NCBI RefSeq assembly: GCF_023333585.1
Contig: NZ_JAIQZN010000043.1
Coordinates: forward strand, 1-42,419
Length of the DNA: 42,419 bases
Direction: 5' to 3'
DNA from: Argonema antarcticum A004/B2
GTDB taxonomy: Bacteria > Cyanobacteriota > Cyanobacteriia > Cyanobacteriales > Aerosakkonemataceae
In this document: piece by piece, positions 42,289 to 42,419 of the stretch
How positions within the stretch are numbered: the stretch's first letter is position 1
Layout of the letters: every line of letters begins with the position of its first letter
The notes under the pieces: generated by a model
The model's input: only the letters and a program-made list of their open reading frames with translations
Told to the model about the DNA's origin: nothing
Databases searched by the model: none
Position numbers and translations under genes: made by a program

Positions 42289-42419
42289 ATGACTCTAAGT
42301 ATCGAGCCCCAAACAGTAATAACAGCATTACCAGACCATACTCAACTACCAGAATCAGACGGTACTTTCGTGAAGAATTTTCAGGAGCATCCCCAAAGCA
42401 TTCTGTTAACTGATTCTCT
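42289..42419 (+). CDS. Uma2-family endonuclease, N-terminal part
   Basis: The open frame from the ATG at 42289 reads MTLSIEPQTVITALPDHTQL and goes on with PESDGTFVKNFQEHPQSILL to the window end. The DHTQLPESDGTFVKNFQEHPQS segment is a known N-terminus of one branch of cyanobacterial Uma2 (DUF820) proteins. Only about 43 codons are visible and the catalytic part lies outside, so the call rests on the N-terminus alone. Confidence 0.65.
   Translation, partial: MTLSIEPQTVITALPDHTQLPESDGTFVKNFQEHPQSILLTDS

Overview
The window is chromosomal DNA of a cyanobacterium, most likely a filamentous one of the Oscillatoria/Microcoleus type. The evidence is a psaF-psaJ photosystem I pair, a Tic22-family protein, many HIP1 octamers (GCGATCGC) inside genes, and intergenic spaces filled with short tandem repeats. 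Most genes are single-copy housekeeping genes in short units on both strands.

Layout. 1-5193: octamer repeat, folB, a patatin-like lipase, an SDR oxidoreductase, an exported TPR protein, and a zinc-ribbon/Ser-Thr kinase/FGE-sulfatase fusion. 5059-5489: the end of the kinase-FGE gene looks like the variable region of a diversity-generating retroelement (DGR) and is followed by a truncated avd gene; no reverse transcriptase or template repeat is visible here. 5524-7041: a UPF0175/DUF3368 toxin-antitoxin pair whose toxin has lost its middle, then an Rpn-family nuclease. 7488-13490: moaE, pyrB, mgtE with an intriguing leader, a 40-residue membrane peptide, an MBL-fold hydrolase and a small DUF6679-like protein. 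13533-15248: mostly non-coding, with a nested palindromic element. 15249-21529: mutarotase, tRNA-Lys, class II aldolase, nitrilase-family amidase, exported zinc metalloprotease. 21724-23795: an AT-rich two-gene ATPase plus TOPRIM-like unit that resembles OLD/PARIS-type defence modules. 24165-25982: rplU, rpmA, hemB. 26231-32440: GNAT, a degenerate histidine kinase, tsaC, an orphan DUF433 antitoxin with a 14-codon toxin stub, prmC, Tic22, an ABC solute-binding lipoprotein, tRNA-Pro. 32650-36607: second GNAT, an ACT-like protein, an alpha/beta hydrolase, a strongly folded non-coding RNA resembling HEARO/omega RNA, and a beta-carbonic-anhydrase-like gene. 36734-38992: a pentapeptide-repeat membrane protein whose middle is an Ala-X tract encoded by a hexanucleotide microsatellite. 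39220-42419: Uma2 nuclease, tsaD, psaF-psaJ and the start of another Uma2 gene.

How the parts fit. Two enzymes of the t6A tRNA modification (tsaC, tsaD) lie about 12 kb apart; psaF and psaJ form an operon; rplU and rpmA are a ribosomal pair. The accessory genes share a theme of decay: a DGR without its RT and with a cut avd, two toxin-antitoxin modules with damaged toxins, a duplicated 3' scrap of a hydrolase gene, and several hairpin or inverted-repeat elements. The most rewarding targets are the DGR remnant, the HEARO/omega-RNA-like region without an IscB gene, the ATPase-TOPRIM pair, and the Ala-X microsatellite protein.
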